NCBI GenBank assembly: GCA_051294375.1
Contig: CM119263.1
Coordinates: 18,748,628 to 18,812,627, forward strand
DNA length: 64,000 bases
DNA from: Paraspadella gotoi
Taxonomy: Eukaryota > Chaetognatha
Direction: 5' to 3'
In this document: positions 41,491 through 53,976 of the stretch, one piece after another
How positions within the stretch are numbered: the stretch's first letter is position 1
Layout of the letters: the number at the start of each line of letters is the position of its first letter
Notes under the pieces: model-generated
Told to the model about the DNA's origin: nothing
Databases searched by the model: none
Seen by the model: the letters and a program-made list of their open reading frames with translations, nothing else
Position numbers and translations under genes: made by a program

Positions 41491-43442
41491 CCTTCGGTCG
41501 AGACTCAGTTCGTAGACGCCCCACAAGAGGGTGTTGGCGGTCGTGTCGACGCCTCCCAAGAGCAACTCTGCGATGTTGGCCATCGTCTGCTCGCGAGAGA
41601 ATCCTTCGCGCGACATCATGTAGGACGCCACAGGTTCGGGGCCCGAGGAAGCCGCTTTAGAGAAGCGGGGCGAGTGTCACAGTGTCACCAAAGAATTGAA
41701 ATGTTTAAAATTAAAGCATGGTTAAGATAAAAGTATATAATGGTTATTTTATTGTAAAAAGATTTAAATTTAATGATCAGCTTAAATATTATATTTTTAT
41801 AAATAACGCTTAATCTGAAACATGATGAGCTTTGTAAATTTTATTCAATTATTATCTCACTGCCTTTCTCACCGTTGTCTACGCGGCTGGCGAAGTTCTC
41901 GACGCATTCCGAGGTGACGGCGTTGATGACGTCCCACGCTTCCATGAATCTGCGGTAGAATCTCGAATTCAACCGCTTGTGAAGCTCCAGCCCCATCTCC
42001 AGCATTATCGTCTCTCGTGTCATGTCTTCCACAGCTGAAATTGGAGAATATTTATATGATTAGAACGAAACTTTTTTTTTATCAATTTATGATTCATTAA
42101 CGTCGTCTACCCTTGACGAAATCTTCCGTCCTCTGCGGAGGATGGTCACCAAGGCAACCGAGTCGCGTCCCGAAGAGGACGTTGGCCGTCGACTCCATCG
42201 CCCACTTGTAGACTTCGACGTGTATTCGGTCGATGCAGCCTACCTGGGCGACGGGAGATGAGCCATTAAGTTGAAATGATTTTAAATGTAATCGATTTTA
42301 ATCATTTCTCACCTTTCTGTTATTTTTCGCTAATTTTTCCCATCGATTCACCGCCTCTTTCGCCGTCACGTCAATCTGATTGGACGAAAGGGTCTTGGTC
42401 AGGATTAACAAAACAAAACAAAACTTTTCTTGTCCTGAACATTTAAATTAAAGACCCACCCAGGGAAGAAACTGGTTAACCTCTTGCGGCCGCATTAGTT
42501 TTTTGTTTGAGCTTTGTCGATTACGCCACCTTAAAAAGAAGTACTTTCTGGCTTTAAATTAAAATTGGTACTATATAACTCGATTTTAAAAAAATCTTTC
42601 ACTTTTGAACAAGCCTCCTTTCCTTACCATTCCTCCCCGTCAGCTGTGATGAGGGAGTTAGGAAGATTTCGTTCTCGTCTCCAGTGCTGCCAACTCGTTA
42701 GCGGCAATCTGGAGAAAACAACAAAATAATATATGCATATATGTATTAAACCTTAAATATCCTTAAAAAAAAACCTCGTTCTGTATGTTAACAACAACCT
42801 TCTAGGAAACAAGGCCTCTTTCCTGAAGAGCTCGGCCACCAAGGCGGGGTTGTTGATGGAGACGAGTTTGGTGAAGCCGAGATTGAGATGAATGACGTCA
42901 CCGAAATCCCGATGGTGATCCAGTTGGAGTTGGTGGAGAGAGGTCATGTATTTGGGTCGGAAAACCTGGAGAGGAAATTGGAGACCGTGTAGAAAATAAA
43001 TTCAAATATGAAAAAATGTATGAATTTTAGTATATTAATGATCATTAAATACATATCGTATTTAGTTTGAAAAGGTATAGAGTGATAATAATAGACCAAC
43101 TCTACCGAACCGAAAGTGATAACTATTAAGTTGCGTCATGCGTATATCGAAAGAAAATAAGCAGCCACTAGACGACGAATCTGTTACGACATGTCCGCTT
43201 GCAAAAAGCGAAAACACTGTCACCTGAACGACGCCGCGAATTCCCCGCAATCCCGGCAAACTTTCCGGATTCTCCAGTTTGCCAAATTCCGGCGCTTCCG
43301 AGGGAAACGGAGATATTTCCCGGTTGTCGCTGCTCTGCAGTTGCTGCTGTCGCTGCGTCGATTTCCTAGAATCGAATGGACAGTCGTGTGGGCGTCGTTT
43401 ACACGCGGACGCGTGGATGGCGCGTCGAAAGTGCGTTGTCAT
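41491..43442 (-). CDS. Cytochrome P450, probably mitochondrial clan, N-terminal two thirds only
   Basis: Minus-strand exons by eye: 43224-43442, 42799-42965, 42628-42708, 42460-42529, 42313-42375, 42111-42243, 41873-42034 (or to 41861), 41491-41654; 353 codons with consistent phases. The N-terminus is rich in R, Q and S with few acidic residues, like a mitochondrial presequence, and lacks a clear ER anchor helix. VFRPKYMTSLHQLQL and the following FGDVIHLNLG resemble the helix A/beta-1 region. LITADGEEWWRNR and NKKLMRP (about residues 149-170) match helix C of mitochondrial-clan enzymes. LLLGGVDTTANTLLWGVYEL (329 on) is helix I with the oxygen-activating GxDTT. The helix K ExxR and the FGxGxRxCxG haem loop are absent from the window, so the gene is truncated, misassembled, or continues elsewhere. 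Substrate unknown. Confidence 0.85.
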
Positions 43443-44640
43443 GGAGACGCGAAGAAATGCTTTTGCTGGATTTTAATCGGAGTGTTATGATTGTCACTTA
43501 ATTATGATTATTTTTTCTGTGTAAAATCCCAAATTATCTGTATCTTGCATTAGTTTTACAACATTCAAAAAGTTTTTAATAATTTCTTTGGCTAATTTAG
43601 TGTTAATTTAGCTGAATTATTTTTTCTTTCTTGAACGATGGTTTTTGGTCGATGAGGATAGGAGAAAAAGAAACAATAATAATGAAAAACATACGAAGCT
43701 CAATAATATAAGACGAATAAGGAGCAAACCAAGCGCATTTTCTCCACATGGATCATTAACGAAATCCTAAACATATTAATAAGCGTGGCTGAAAATCAGT
43801 TTCCGACTTCTTTAGATCGTAGCGTATATATTTTTTATAATTTTTTTCCGAGAAAACGTGAGAAAAAAAAATTTTATGCGTCTTTGCTCTGAGGATGACG
43901 TTTTTCTTAGAAATAGAAAACGAAGAATAATCGATATATGGGATTGTGTTTCGTTGCGAGATCGGCGAAACTCGGCGGGAGGCAAAGAAGAGCGCCTCAC
44001 GAGACGAGAAGTTGATGTGATTCTTTTGCCTCTGTTGCCACCGTTCCACTTTTTCTCTCTCTCGATAACTTAAGTTATTTTTTTAGGCCGAGAACTCGAG
44101 TCAGGTTGACCACAATTGTATAGCTTGAAGGTTGGGCCGCATTGAAGATGACTCGAGCGGAATCCCGCGGCGGAGAAAAGCCTTCTTAACTTCGAAATAA
44201 AAGAGCATTTGCCGACGGGGGACGAAAGATATATATAGGACGATTTGACTATTGCAATTTTTCTAAATTTATTAAAGATATTTGTCGGTATGTAATATTT
44301 CAATACGGCTTGATTCTACTTTTACCCGATTTAACCGATTCAATTGATGGCTCCAACTTTTTTATTTATTTTATTCATTCACTATCTCTTTTTTATCTTT
44401 TTAAATACAACATTTCTCTTGTATGTTTTAAAAACTCTCGTAAAAAAATAGTTAATTCTGAGGTCGACAGGCCGTTTATTTATTATTTTACCTTTACTGT
44501 ATTCATTTAAATACTAAAGATGTTTTTGTTTCCCCACTTCCAGCTCTACTAGGTGACTCTAGAGAGACTCAATGCTTTCGGCAAAAACTGTTTTGAAACA
44601 GAAGAGCAGCGTTTGACGCGGGGGAGGACGGGATTACCCA
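43443..44640. other. Upstream region of the P450, no supported gene
   Basis: AT-rich with several short open frames on both strands and no recognisable domain. It would contain the P450 promoter, but I see no convincing core element. Confidence 0.45.
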
Positions 44641-44856
44641 TTCCCAATTGAGAAGACAAAATCCGGAGTTTTCAAAGGGATTACATGTTATTATGAAGTC
44701 AGCTTTCGAAATAAACTATTTCCCTAAGAAATAGAGAAATGCCGTCATAAATATGATTCCGAAAAAGGGGAAACCGCAAAACTCCGTGAAAGGATTTCGA
44801 ACAATTAGTCTCTTGAGCTGGGTAAATTATACAAACACTTTATCCGGGATTCAATC

Positions 44857-45702
44857 TTGAAGCATATGGATATCAAAATTATAAAAAACCCTATTCAAGC
44901 AGGTTTCTGTCGAGGTCGATCCACTCAGGAACACTTGATTAGATTGTCGGAAGATATTATGAGAGGGTTTCAAAAAGATAAAATAACAGTTGCAATCTTT
45001 CATGATGTGGAAGATGCCTTTAACAGAGTTTGGCATGATGGTTTGATTATAAAGATGAAGGAACTGGGCTTTCCAGACAGTCTCATTCAACTAATTGACT
45101 CATATCTTACAAATAGATTTGTTACAGTTAGGATCGGAGATAGTAACTCGAGAAAAATTTACATGTCTTGTGGTTGTCCGCAAGGAGGAATTATATCACC
45201 AGACCTCTTCTCTATTTACGTATTCGATATCACCAATAAGGTTCCGAAGATAGTAGAGAATAGTCAATTTGCGGATGATACGGCAAACTGGGTTACAGAA
45301 GTGTCCTTGGAGTTGTGTCAATTTGAAATGAAGAGGACAATGGATGCGATCCAGAGGTGGTGCAGTAAATGGCGCCTTAAATTAGCTCCAGATAAATGTC
45401 AGTTAATTATTTTTTCAAGGAGACGAAGAGCGTTGTTCGGTAGTCTGGACTTAGAATTATTTGGGGTTAAAATTGGGATTGTTCAGGAAGCAATTTTTTT
45501 AGGGGTTCCCTTCGATAGTAAATTAAAGGGGAATACTCACATTAATAATTTATGTAAACGTACGATACAGAGATGTGGAGTATTGTCCAAATTACGATTT
45601 AAATGCAAATATCTGAGTACTAAAATTATGTTAGAACTTTATAAGGTATTCGTTATTTCACTGTTAGAGTATAGCATGAGCTGTTTTTGTACTATTTTCT
45701 AA
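44857..45702 (+). pseudogene. Reverse transcriptase domain fragment of the LINE
   Basis: The longest undamaged stretch, about 281 codons, spans fingers to thumb of a non-LTR reverse transcriptase. Upstream sequence in the same protein (from about 44,642) is separated by a nonsense codon and a frameshift, and the thumb/C-terminal part downstream is out of frame. It is a relic, not a host gene. Confidence 0.9.
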
Positions 45703-45914
45703 CTCTCTAAGGAATAAATTAGAGACAGTTGAATTTAGATTTTTAAAAAGCATATCTAATGTACCAAGATCAATGTCAAATTTCTTAGTTTTGGAATTAT
45801 TTGGGTTTAAAACCATTGCGTATTAGAATAATTAAGAGGGCACATTTGCAAATGCGAGGTTTGATTGAAAAAACGCCCCTTTTACCTAAATATATTGAAA
45901 ACATGAATGATTTA

Positions 45915-46195
45915 TAGGGCGGGCAGAAGGGCAATATTGAAGAGGCTGGTTTTACAGGCGCCCACACCCGCAGCGGTGTCACCTCGTGGCGACAGCGAGA
46001 CAGCATGTTCATGTAGTCCAGAGCTTTGAATCTGGCAGTAGGCCCATGCCTACAGGCGGGTTACCCGGTCCATCCACTTTCTACATGACAACCTCAGGGC
46101 TCGAACCAGGACGCACATTGGGATGGTGCATTAGTCCACTGAGCCACTGAGGCCGCTGTGAAAGTAACAGCTTTAATCCATCTGTGGTGTAGGAC
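45915..46195 (-). mobile_element. tRNA-derived SINE (family C) nested in the LINE 3' region
   Basis: On the minus strand: A box TGGCTCAGTGG (46,136-46,146) and B box GGTTCGAGCCC (46,097-46,107) in a tRNA-like head, then TAACCCGCCTGTA followed by a short hairpin (GTAGGC, CCAT, GCCTAC), then a GC-rich tail. The TAACCCGCCTGTA module is shared with family A. It interrupts the LINE between the end of the coding relic and the AATCT tail, so it inserted later. Ends are approximate. Confidence 0.75.
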
Positions 46196-46562
46196 CACCA
46201 GAATATGTCCCTTCGAATTTTTAAGTGAAGTACCTAATAATTTTCCTTTGTAAAAGTTTTTTTTCTGTTCTAAATCTTAAGATTTAACCCTGTTCTCTTT
46301 GTATAGGATACTGTTTGTATTTGAAAAGAGTTATGAAAAGATTCAATTACAGACTTCAGTAAAAGATACGGATTTAGAAATGAATTGAAAATTCCTTTTC
46401 ACCTGTTCGGTGCCGTAATACTTTGACCAAATTTGTTTCCGATGATAACTATTGTTCTCGTTATGCTGTGATTAATTGTAAACCTGTCTGTGATTATTTG
46501 TAACTGCGACCCATGGCCTACCCCGGCCCGTCCTTTTTGAATAAATCTAATCTAATCTAATC

Positions 46563-46983
46563 TCGTCTCTGAGACAAAATTAGTATTATGTCGTGAATAC
46601 TCGTCAAATCTCCCAACTGACAGTAGAAAGATTTTTTTAATATAGAAACTTTGACAAAATCAACAAACAATCAAAAAAAAATATAACACGAATCAACTAA
46701 AACTTTATCTTAAGAATACATAATCTAACGAAAATAATATCTTAGGTACTATCAATCGTCACATTCATGACAAGACATGACATTTAAATTAATTATGGAG
46801 AAACCAAAATGGACACTTCTGACTTAACTTAAAATCTGATTTGAATTATTGGCTCGGAATATAATGTTCATTATTGGAACATATATATGGGATTTTTTTA
46901 GCAGTGAAAATTTGACGATGCACGTACAATCGAAATCAACCTAGTTGTAGACTTGTTCTTAAAATTGCTATTTTTGGTTTTTG
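46563..46983. other. Intergenic, no feature seen
   Basis: AT-rich sequence between the LINE tail and the duplicated segment. Nothing recognisable. Confidence 0.5.
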
Positions 46984-47738
46984 TTGTACATAAGTATTCA
47001 AGAACGTATGTTTTACTCTTCCCGGCTTTGTCTCTGAAAATCATTGAAGCGCTCACCAGGAAATTTGCAGAGAGAAAATATTCCTCCTCTCTCTCTCACT
47101 TTCTCTTTTGTCTCGTTTATTTTTCCCACCTCTGTCCTTCTTGATGTTTTGCTCCTTCACTTTTCCTCCTCTTTTTCTGTTTTGTGGAAGTCCTCGATAA
47201 CAGAAACTTTTGCACAGCTTAGTACTGAATTATAATTTTATGTTCCCTTCTTAAAGAATAGTTTAATTTATACTTTCAGTATTTATTACTAGAAATACAC
47301 AAAATTCTAACCGTGTTCAAGTTAAGCCACGTGCAATACCTGCCACTGCCAATGCCAATGCCACTGTCCGTCTCTGTCTGTCAACGTCCGTCCAGTTCTG
47401 ACCGGAAGGGACTTTGTCGCCTTGTTTGTTCCTTTGTCTTCGGCAGAGGCGGTAATTAGCGTCGCGGGAGGATGAAGAGGAGGAGGAGGAGGAGGAGGAG
47501 GAAGATAAGATGAGGAGGACGTTTTTATCCGTTGATTGGATTCGAAGAGTTGACTTTTATCTCGTCACGAATGGTGGAGCTAAGAGAAGAACGAAGTGAG
47601 GAGCGAGGGGAGCAAGAGAGAAACTGTTTACAAGAAAAAGGAGTTTTAAGGTGATAGGAGCAGAAGGAATATTGTTTATCGCCCACAATGGGAGATAGGA
47701 GCAGCATGGAGAACGAGTGGAGCAAGATTGATAGATTT

Positions 47739-47739
<1 letters not shown>

Positions 47740-47787
<48 letters not shown>

Positions 47788-47803
47788 GAGAGGAAAGAGT
47801 ATG

Positions 47804-47837
<34 letters not shown>

Positions 47838-47876
47838 GAGGAGAGAGAGAGAGAGAGAGAGAGAGAAGAGAGATGA
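47740..47876. repeat. (GA)n microsatellite, interrupted
   Basis: Pure GA at the left, then GA with GGA and AAGA interruptions. It is flanked on the right by GATGAGAGAGAAG repeats. Confidence 0.93.
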
Positions 47877-48061
47877 GAGAGAAGCGAGATGAGAGAGAAG
47901 AGAGAGATAGAAGAAGCCAAAAAAAAAATAGAAAAAAGAAAAAATGGAGATAGGACACAGATTAGAAAGAGAGGAGAAAAATGGAGTCTGAATGAGGAAG
48001 AAATGAAGGCTGAGAGGAAAAGAAATTACGGGCACAATAACTCACAAGTGGTTGAGTGAAA

Positions 48062-48123
48062 AGAGAGTGAGAGAGTGAAAGGGAAAGAGAATGAGAAGAG
48101 AAAGGGAGAGAGAGTGAGAGAGT

Positions 48124-48164
<41 letters not shown>
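48062..48164. repeat. GA-rich tract
   Basis: GAGTGAGA units pass into a pure GA array ending at about 48,164. The matching place in the second copy is an N run. Confidence 0.92.
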
Positions 48165-48165
<1 letters not shown>

Positions 48166-48250
48166 GATCTCGGTCGATATTCGGCAATAATTAACATTAC
48201 ATGGTCATCCCGGCGCGAAAACGATTTTCTTTCCCCATTGGAAAGGAAAG

Positions 48251-48260
48251 AAAGAAAGAG

Positions 48261-48314
<54 letters not shown>

Positions 48315-48333
48315 AGAGAGAGAGTAGAAAGAT
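48251..48333. repeat. (GA)n microsatellite
   Basis: About 80 bp of GA repeat with AAGA and GTAGA interruptions. Confidence 0.92.
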
Positions 48334-49858
48334 GTGAATAGAGAGAGAACGTGTAAGTTGTGATGCAGAAATGCTTTACCGTACTGAAAAAATTAAAAAG
48401 CGATTCTCGTCATCATATAATTATAACTAAGTTTAGAAGAATGAAATATTCCTCTTCTTCAGATAATTTAAAAAACGATAATCATTATTGTTAGCCCTAA
48501 AGAGAACTGATAACGCGCTTTCCTCTCCGAAGCCAGGCGAGATCTCTGCTTCCGCGAATTCGAAAAAAAGGAGAAATATAATGACGACAAAAAATCTAAA
48601 AATAAAGATCGATGAAAAAAGTCTGTGGAGATGAAATAGAGAACGGAGGTAAGAGACGAAACAATTTGAACGAAAAATACGGAAGAGAAAACAATAAAAG
48701 TTAAGATATTAAAAAACTGAATAATAAAACGAAAATAAAATGGAAATTGAAGCCACACGGTTAAAAAAAACGGATAAGAGAAATGGATGAAAACGATGGA
48801 TAAAAAAAAACGGAAAAGATTGAAGGAAAAATTTATTGAGGGAAAAAGATGAAAAAAAAGGAGATAGAATCTTGGGAAAAGCCGTCCAACTTTTTGACAC
48901 ACAAGTGGAATCCCGCCTTTTGTCGTTTCTATGGACGATGTGTCGTCCGCTCGTCGTCGCTGTCAGCGTCGTCGTTGTCGTCCGTCAGTCGTCGTCCGTG
49001 CGTCGTCGATTCTTTAGTCATCACTCGTCGAATTCCACAATCATTCGTATTTCCTAGGCGTTTAACATTCGTTCCTGTTTCCTGTCTGTTTGGTCAGATT
49101 TTAACTTTTATTAACTCTAGTTTTTATACCGAGTGGAAAGTTTTGTTTTAACAACGATCATATTCGTCACAGTCAAAAACAAAATCGCTAAAATTTTGTC
49201 CCCTCTGGCTCTACTCTTTATTAAGGCGATCGTCCTTTTCTGGCGGAGCAAGTACATCTGAACAGCATAATTTACGGGTAAACGTGTGGATTTTTTTTCT
49301 TCACATTTTTTGAACAGAATGATGTCCTCGTTGTCATCAAAATATCATAATTAAAAAAAATTAATCTTGAAGCTTGGATCATAAATGCATTTCATCCAAT
49401 TTTCTTTGTCTTAATCTCTTGTAGTAGCGTCACGTCGGCTACAACGTCGTCGTTGTTCAGTCTCCGCTCGGTGACCGTAGTAGTTCGTCGTCATCGTCGT
49501 CATCCGTCGTCTTTCTCGTCGTTTTGCTTTCCTACGCCGGTTGTCATCCTCGTCATCCTATTCATAAATATTCATGAGATTCGCGAACTCGGTCAAAATT
49601 TTTTGTTCCCAGGGATTTTTTTTCCAATGGGAATTTAAACTCCGCGAAATATTTTTTTTTTCTGGAAAGAGAAGATAAAAACAGTCGAAGCATTTTGATA
49701 AATTATTGGCATTTAATTTCCGTTCGCTCTGGCGATTTTTTTGGTTATTTCTTATCTTTGTTGAGAAAAGGTTCTTAATTCTTCTTTATTTTTCTTTTTT
49801 TTTCCCCTTTTTTTCTTTTTCCAATCTTTCTTTAAAGAAATATCTTCAATCGATGCTT

Positions 49859-49925
49859 TTTCTCTTTCTCTCTCTCTCTCTCATCCTCTCTCTCTCTCGT
49901 CTCTCTCTCTCTCTCTCTCTCTCTC
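49859..49925. repeat. (CT)n microsatellite
   Basis: About 67 bp CT tract with CATC and CGTC interruptions, in a poly-pyrimidine neighbourhood. Confidence 0.92.
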
Positions 49926-50209
49926 CTCCTCCGTCTCTCTAGAGCTCTCTCTCTACTCCTTTTTCGCAACATCGATTCATACTGTCGCTTTCCAGTATAT
50001 CGCAGCGTTCCCATCGCAGTCTTATTATTTCAACCACTAGTTATTTCCTCTCTTTGCCCATTATTTTTTTTCACTTTGTCTGTTTTCCGTTTTGTGTTAT
50101 CCTCCTTCTTTTCTTTCTGTTCCCCTACTTTTTTCTCTTTTTTTTCCTTCATTCTTGGGTTACCTTCTTCCCTCTTGATCTCCGTCTTTTACCTCCGCCT
50201 CGCTTCTCT

Positions 50210-50212
<3 letters not shown>

Positions 50213-50248
<36 letters not shown>

Positions 50249-50279
50249 GCTCTTCTCTCTCTTCTCTCTCTCTCCTCGT
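50213..50279. repeat. (CT)n tract
   Basis: CT array, pure at the left and interrupted by TCGCTC and TTCT to the right. Confidence 0.9.
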
Positions 50280-52137
50280 CATCATCTCGTCTCTCTCTCG
50301 ACGAAAACATTGGCGAAGCTCGGCGCGGAAAAAGAATGGGGCTCGAGAGCGTCAAGGCGTTCCGCGCGAATTTCGCCGCGAAATCGAGGGCGGGAACAAT
50401 TTTTAACGAGATTCCTATCCCTTGAACTCGAGAGGAAAAAACTCGCGCCGTCGAAGAGAAACTGGATTGGTTATTTGGATTGCCATTCGATTGACGATTC
50501 AACGATCATTGCACGTTGTGCTTTTGGGTTGAGTACTCAATTTCGTCGGTGATTGATGTTGATTAAACTGATGTTTTGGATAGATATTTTTTTCGCGTAG
50601 AATAATTGTTTCAAAGTATCTTTTTTTTTAATTAGCTTAAATTAATGATTAAATGTCCTATTTACCCTGTGACTTTTCATTCATTCACTCGGGATTTCCA
50701 AATATGGCCACTGTATTAAATTGATTTTCAAGAATCTATAAATAAATTACGGTCATGAAACCCCAACTAACAGACAATAAATCCCGATCTCGGCTCATAT
50801 TTTTCGAAAAGAAAAGATCATAACTTGGCATAAAAACGGTAATTTCGGAAATTTCAAATAAAAAAATAGGATTCCATAAAAAAGAAACTTGTTTTTTTTT
50901 TTCTTTCTCGAAGGGAATAAATAAGTCGTAAAAAAAGCTCAGGTGTTCCGGAAGCAGAACGTCGGAGTCAATAAATTCAAAAAGAACCGAAATTTTCGTT
51001 CCCGTCGCAGTTTTCAACTCGAAATAAAAAAACAAGGGAGTAAAAAATATTTTTTGAGAAAAAATGTTAGTCAAAAATCAAGACGCCTTGCAACATCTGC
51101 GATCTTTTTGCTTAAAGCTTCCGTTCGTCGTTGTCGGTCGTCGGTTTTAAAGGTTAAAATTGGATGAAGCAATTTGAAGCCGAGATTGCGCATAGGAAAG
51201 TAAGAGACGAACGCAGAAATGGACTAAAATATAATTTTAATGTTTTGGGCCAACGCTAAAATTGAACTGAATAATCAATTAAAAATAGTTTTTATAATAC
51301 TGAGTGCTCATTGGCAAGAGGTTTTAATAGCATTTTTTGGATGCAAAAACGAAAAAACTGAAAAGGGGAAAACGGGATTTTTGGTATGAATGGAAAAAAG
51401 AAATAAATATCTAAAATATCATTCCTGAAACTATATTTAAGTATTTAAAATCTATTGTTATCAGGCCTTTACAACTGATTTTAATCTTTTATCCCTCATC
51501 TTTTCAACTCTCTTTAATTTCACTTTTATGTTTCCCCTCTCCCTATTGTAAATTTTCCATTCGCTCCCCTATTTAATTTCCATTCATTGTTTTTCCGTAC
51601 CCATCAAATTTCCATTATTCAACGTCGAATTCTCAGAACGTTTAACTTCTTCGTTGTATCGAACTTTATTTTCTCTCTTTTCTTTTGTTCTTACTTTCTT
51701 TTTTTTTCTTTCAAAAATCCTCTCTTTATTTCCTCTCTTTGTTTCGACTCCTTTAGCGCATTTTCCTTAACTCGATTCTTTGACCTTTCCCTTCTTTTTC
51801 ATTTTTCTTCTTTTCGTCTCTTTCCTTTTTTTCTTTCCTCCTTTAATCTTTTTCACTCTTTCCCTCAATTTTTATCTCATCTCTCGTTTCTCTGACCACC
51901 CAGTCTTCTCTTATCTTTTCTTTAAAAACACGATTGGAAAAAAATAGAGAAGAAAATAGTCCCTTTCCCTCTTTTTTTCCTCCTCCTTCTCCTCCTCCTT
52001 TCTCCTTTCTTCGGATCTCTGCTCCTCTCTTCGTTTCCTTCGATAAGTTCTCCTCCTCATCCTTCTCTTCGGTCACTTCTCTTCCTCGCTCAGCAACGTC
52101 TCTCATGCTGGATGTCGTCGACTACCTTTTGCTTCTC

Positions 52138-52151
52138 TGCTCCTCTCTCTC

Positions 52152-52188
<37 letters not shown>

Positions 52189-52369
52189 CTCGTCCTTCTC
52201 TCCTCTCGCTCTCTCTCTCTCTCTCTCATTCGCTCCGGGAAATTTGTGCCGCAAACGGCAACTCTGTTTCTCTCTCTTCTTCTTTCCTTTCTCTCTCTCG
52301 GTTTCTCTGTTTTCTCTCTCTCACTCTTTCTCTATCCTTCTCTTCTCACTGTCTCTCTCTCTCTGTCTC
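52138..52369. repeat. Two neighbouring degenerate (CT)n tracts
   Basis: CT arrays at about 52,138-52,229 and 52,266-52,369 separated by about 36 bp of unique sequence. Confidence 0.88.
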
Positions 52370-53778
52370 CAGAGCCACCCTCTTCCCCTTCACCCTTCCT
52401 AAATCACTCCCTCTCGTGCCAAACTTAATTTTTGGTCGTCGCCGTTTTCGGTTTTTGTTTTTGTTTATAATTTCATGTTTCTGGCGCCAGAATTTTTTTT
52501 TCTTCTGCGACGAGAATTTTTTTTCCTCAAGAAATAAAATCGTTTAAAAAAAAAAAAAGAAATAAAATCGTTTAAAAAAAAAATAGGAATAAAAAAATCG
52601 GAAACTAACATTACATTTCTTAGGCATTTCTAACTTTGGATTTAATAAAGTTTACGTGAATAATTTTTGTTTCCGGGGATCTGTGTACGTATAAACATCT
52701 GGTGTTTTTGTTTTTTTTTTTTAGAATTTAATTAAAAATATTTTTTTGGTAAAACCGTTTAAATCTGTCGAAAATCTGATGGAACCAAAAGGAAATAGAA
52801 ATTCGGAGGAAAAAATCGTTTTTTACGACTGAGAGAATAACAACTCACGATCCTCGGGTGGAGTAACCCAGATTTAATAGCCAGTTTTCGTTTCGTTTTA
52901 TGATGTCTTTTTGTTTTTTCTTTGTAAATTCTTTGTATTTAAAACGTACGTATTTAAGGGTGTAATGCCTCCAAATTTGACAAAGTTTGCAAACTATTGA
53001 CAAATTTTTTATCTTTTCGTAAACTACTCCGTTTTCGTTTCGATCTCATGAGCAAAAAACTTTTAAAAACCGCGAATCTGCTCGGAGACCGATCTGATTG
53101 GTGGAATTTCGTTTGGTGGATACGTGAGAATGTCAAATGTCGGTAACACTTTATCTTTCGTTATTGGCCATAGTTTTCCGACTTGGAGTATTTCGCGATT
53201 ATTAACATCTTTAACGGATTAAAATACAAATCGTACCAAAAGTACTAGCAACGGTTGAGGAAAATATCAATAGTCAACCGCCAAGAAACGAGAATTGCTT
53301 ATTCGCTACTCGTAAAAAGAATCGTAGAAAACTAAGTTTTAGAAATATTATATATCACAAATCACAACCTGTGTCGGTTGTTGTTTAAATCACCTGCTAT
53401 GAAGAAGTCGTGAAAACTACTTTTTTTTGGTGTCGAGAGCATTAAAAAAAAACATTTAAAATAAACCCTGGAATCGAAGAATCGGCAAAAAAGAAACTCC
53501 GTCTCCCTTAATCGACATCAAAATACAATTGAGGATAGAACTTAATCGTACATTCGGTAACCGCGGAGACTCGAGACGCGAGAAATTATTACACTTTTGC
53601 TTTCTCCTTCTTTGTAGCGAAGCGGAATCATCGGGAAAGACGTTTCACGCTTCGAAGACTTTAACGCAAAACAAGAGAATAACAAATCTAATGAATTCGT
53701 TGGAAAGAGAAAAGGAAAAAAGGAGAGAAAAAAGGGCTCTGGGAGAATTTTCCGCCGCTTCGAACGCCCGGAGAAACA

Positions 53779-53976
53779 ATGAGAAACGTTTTCTTTTTTC
53801 CCTTGTTTCTACTGGATTGTCTGGCGGATGAAGGAATTTATTTTACATTCGCCATCAACAAAAAAAAAGACTTGAAGGTCGAATTCACGAGGAGAAACGA
53901 TGCCAGTCGGAGCTGGAGGCGGTCGTCCTTTTGCGAAGAGGATATTGACCTTCCCAACTTAAGTTTAGCGAAATAA
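53779..53976 (+). CDS. Possible small secreted peptide, speculative
   Basis: A 65-codon frame starts with a signal-peptide-like run (MRNVFFFPLFLLDCLA, then an acidic DEG), followed by a charged region with one cysteine (FCEED). No family, splice sites or regulatory elements are visible, and an overlapping frame is also open. Composition in this AT-rich DNA makes hydrophobic starts likely by chance. Confidence 0.12.
   Translation: MRNVFFFPLFLLDCLADEGIYFTFAINKKKDLKVEFTRRNDASRSWRRSSFCEEDIDLPNLSLAK

Larger units (their letters stand above)
44640..46562 (+). mobile_element. 5'-truncated, inactive non-LTR retrotransposon (LINE)
   Basis: Encodes part of a jockey/CR1-like reverse transcriptase: GKPQNSVKGFRTISLL, AGFCRGRSTQEHL, HDVEDAFNRVWHDGL, GCPQGGIISPDLFS and the catalytic FADD box at 45,268-45,279. 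It is broken by an in-frame TAG at 44,732-44,734 where related proteins usually have Trp, by a frameshift near 44,820, and by a stop at 45,700-45,702 with family-like sequence continuing in other frames to about 45,915. The 3' end has AATAAA and an (AATCT)n tail at 46,543-46,562, as in LINEs with short tandem-repeat tails. Endonuclease and ORF1 are missing. Confidence 0.9.
46984..50192. repeat. Segment present twice in the window (first, better copy)
   Basis: Corresponds end to end with 60,546-63,781. It includes a (GAG)n run at about 47,478-47,505, several GA/CT arrays and a CGTC-rich stretch at 48,940-49,030. No gene is recognised in it. This copy reads more cleanly than the other, with fewer apparent indels and no N runs. 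Confidence 0.9.
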
